Of a stretch of DNA of 64,000 nucleotides, positions 63,112 to 64,000 are shown in pieces. The DNA lies in contig NZ_CP150218.1 of the NCBI RefSeq assembly GCF_037969875.1, positions 2,046,001 to 2,110,000 on the forward strand. The letters are read 5' to 3'. The notes beneath the pieces were generated by a model. It had not been told where the DNA came from. It did no database searches and saw only the letters and a program-made list of their open reading frames with translations. This stretch comes from Paenibacillus sp. FSL R7-0337. Lineage in GTDB: Bacteria > Bacillota > Bacilli > Paenibacillales > Paenibacillaceae. The translations under genes were made by a program, and so were the position numbers. Numbering within the stretch: the first letter of the stretch is position 1; every line of letters starts with the position of its first letter.

Positions 63112-64000
63112 CTATAAAGAGCTTATTTCAAACTCTGCCGGCGATAGTCCTGGAGTGACCGCAGTGACCTTAATCGTTCCGGAGACTGCTCCGGTCCTGA
63201 TATACGCCAGCAGCTTGCCGTGATGGGTACTTCGGGTATGGGAACGGTAAGGCTCCAGATCCTGCACATTTCCATTCTCCAATCCCAGTAATTTACCCGC
63301 GCCCTCTACGGTCACTGTGACAGGAACCTCAGCGCTATATACCCCAATGCCCGCCGAATCCACAATTTCCAGCTCTACATGGACGATATCCCGCAGGTTG
63401 GCCCGCAACTGCAGGGTATCGGCTGTCAGCCTTAGCTGCTCCGGCGCTGCTGCCGTATGCAACTCCCGCTTGACCGTTCTGCCCTGTTGGTCTTTCCCCG
63501 TTAAAAGCAGCGTTCCCGGTTCAAAGTTCACCTCCCAGCTCAGCAGCAGCTCCCCGCTCTCATCCGGATGTCCTCGCCCCAGCAGCTTGCCGTTAAGGTA
63601 CAGTTCCGCAGCCGCCAGATTGGTATAGCCGTCTACGATCAACCGCTCGCCCGGCTCCCAGTTCCAGCTTGGCTCGCCACCTGACCGTCCACCAGTGTCA
63701 GATATTCCCGGTTCATCTGCCCTGCGGACTGCGAGATAAGCCATCGGCGTATCGCTCCACAGACTCTGACGGTAGTAATAGCTTGGTTTCGGGAAGCCGG
63801 CAAGGTCCATGAACCCTGCCTGCGAAGCCCGTATCGGCCAGCCATGCGCTTCTCCCAGATAATCGATTCCAGTCCATATAAACTGTGCGCAAATATCGGT
63901 GTTATCGCGGACCGCCAGCCACTCCTGCAGTCCCGGAGAATTCTCGCTGCCGTAGAGCACACGGTCCGGGTAAGAGCTCCTATCCTTTTGGTATAAAGAC
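63112..64000 (-). CDS. GH2-family glycosidase, C-terminal part (cut by window edge)
   Basis: The frame is open to base 64000, so this is the last ~295 residues of a longer enzyme; the GTG at 63960 is not a start, since coding continues upstream (...YPDRVLYGSEN). The GSE of VLYGSENSPG is at the place of the GH2 nucleophile. IWTGIDYLGEAHGWP and PKPSYYYRQSLWSD then end the barrel. The rest is beta-sandwich, with YTNLAAAELYLNGKLLGRG and LTVTVEGAGKLLGLENG-like segments of the DUF4982/Big type found in GH2 beta-galactosidases. The sugar specificity is not visible. Confidence 0.88.
   Translation of the reverse strand, partial: SLYQKDRSSYPDRVLYGSENSPGLQEWLAVRDNTDICAQFIWTGIDYLGEAHGWPIRASQAGFMDLAGFPKPSYYYRQSLWSDTPMAYLAVRRADEPGISDTGGRSGGEPSWNWEPGERLIVDGYTNLAAAELYLNGKLLGRGHPDESGELLLSWEVNFEPGTLLLTGKDQQGRTVKRELHTAAAPEQLRLTADTLQLRANLRDIVHVELEIVDSAGIGVYSAEVPVTVTVEGAGKLLGLENGNVQDLEPYRSHTRSTHHGKLLAYIRTGAVSGTIKVTAVTPGLSPAEFEISSL

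Overview
The window looks like a stretch of chromosome from a Paenibacillus-type plant-polysaccharide degrader (Bacillales). The evidence is YesM/YesN-type two-component systems, several CUT1 sugar ABC operons without their own ATPase, a surface-anchored GH10 xylanase with S-layer (SLH) domains, LacI, ROK and AraC sugar regulators, AGGAGG-type ribosome binding sites and low-G+C-Gram-positive promoters. Base composition is moderately GC-rich, except for an AT-rich patch near 56.5-58.5 kb. I see no rRNA, tRNA, CRISPR array, insertion sequence or phage gene.

Layout. 1-426: 5' part of a secreted beta-lactamase-fold serine hydrolase. 0.5-5.9 kb: a PAS/AAA+ regulator below an operon for a CoA-transferase, an oxalate/formate-type MFS carrier and a FabK-like flavoenzyme. 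6.8-9.0 kb: an FGGY kinase and a small secreted protein on the plus strand. 17.2-9.1 kb (minus): sensor kinase, response regulator, binding protein, two permeases, Nif3-like protein. 27.5-17.5 kb (minus): binding protein, two permeases, LacI, then LacI, esterase, PfkB kinase, sucrose phosphorylase, esterase. 34.8-27.8 kb (minus): two permeases, binding protein, sensor kinase, response regulator. 40.1-35.8 kb: the 1443-residue xylanase. 54.4-40.6 kb (minus): ROK regulator, ROK kinase, MFS carrier and membrane-bound AraC regulator, then a CUT1 transporter with a toroid enzyme and a GH95. 55.2-56.5 kb: GNAT and TetR. 56.8-58.3 kb: two unknown AT-rich genes. 58.5-64 kb: GH51, GH5, a divergent AraC regulator, a macro-domain protein and the end of a GH2.

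How the genes work together. Four CUT1 importers bring in oligosaccharides, and they must share an ATPase encoded elsewhere. The xylanase would work at the cell surface. The transporter operon next to it carries an identical 19-bp upstream element and a possible CcpA site at a similar position, so the two probably form one xylan regulon under the adjacent two-component system. GH51, GH5, GH2 and GH95, none with a visible signal peptide, would trim imported oligosaccharides. The 17.5-27.5 kb block links a LacI-controlled transporter, two esterases, sucrose phosphorylase and a fructokinase-like kinase. This is a plausible route for esterified sucrose or a related glucoside, not previously described as far as I know.

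The most unusual non-coding feature is a set of intergenic elements built from roughly 24-nt segments spaced 50-51 nt apart. They occur at five loci with different sequences but the same spacing.
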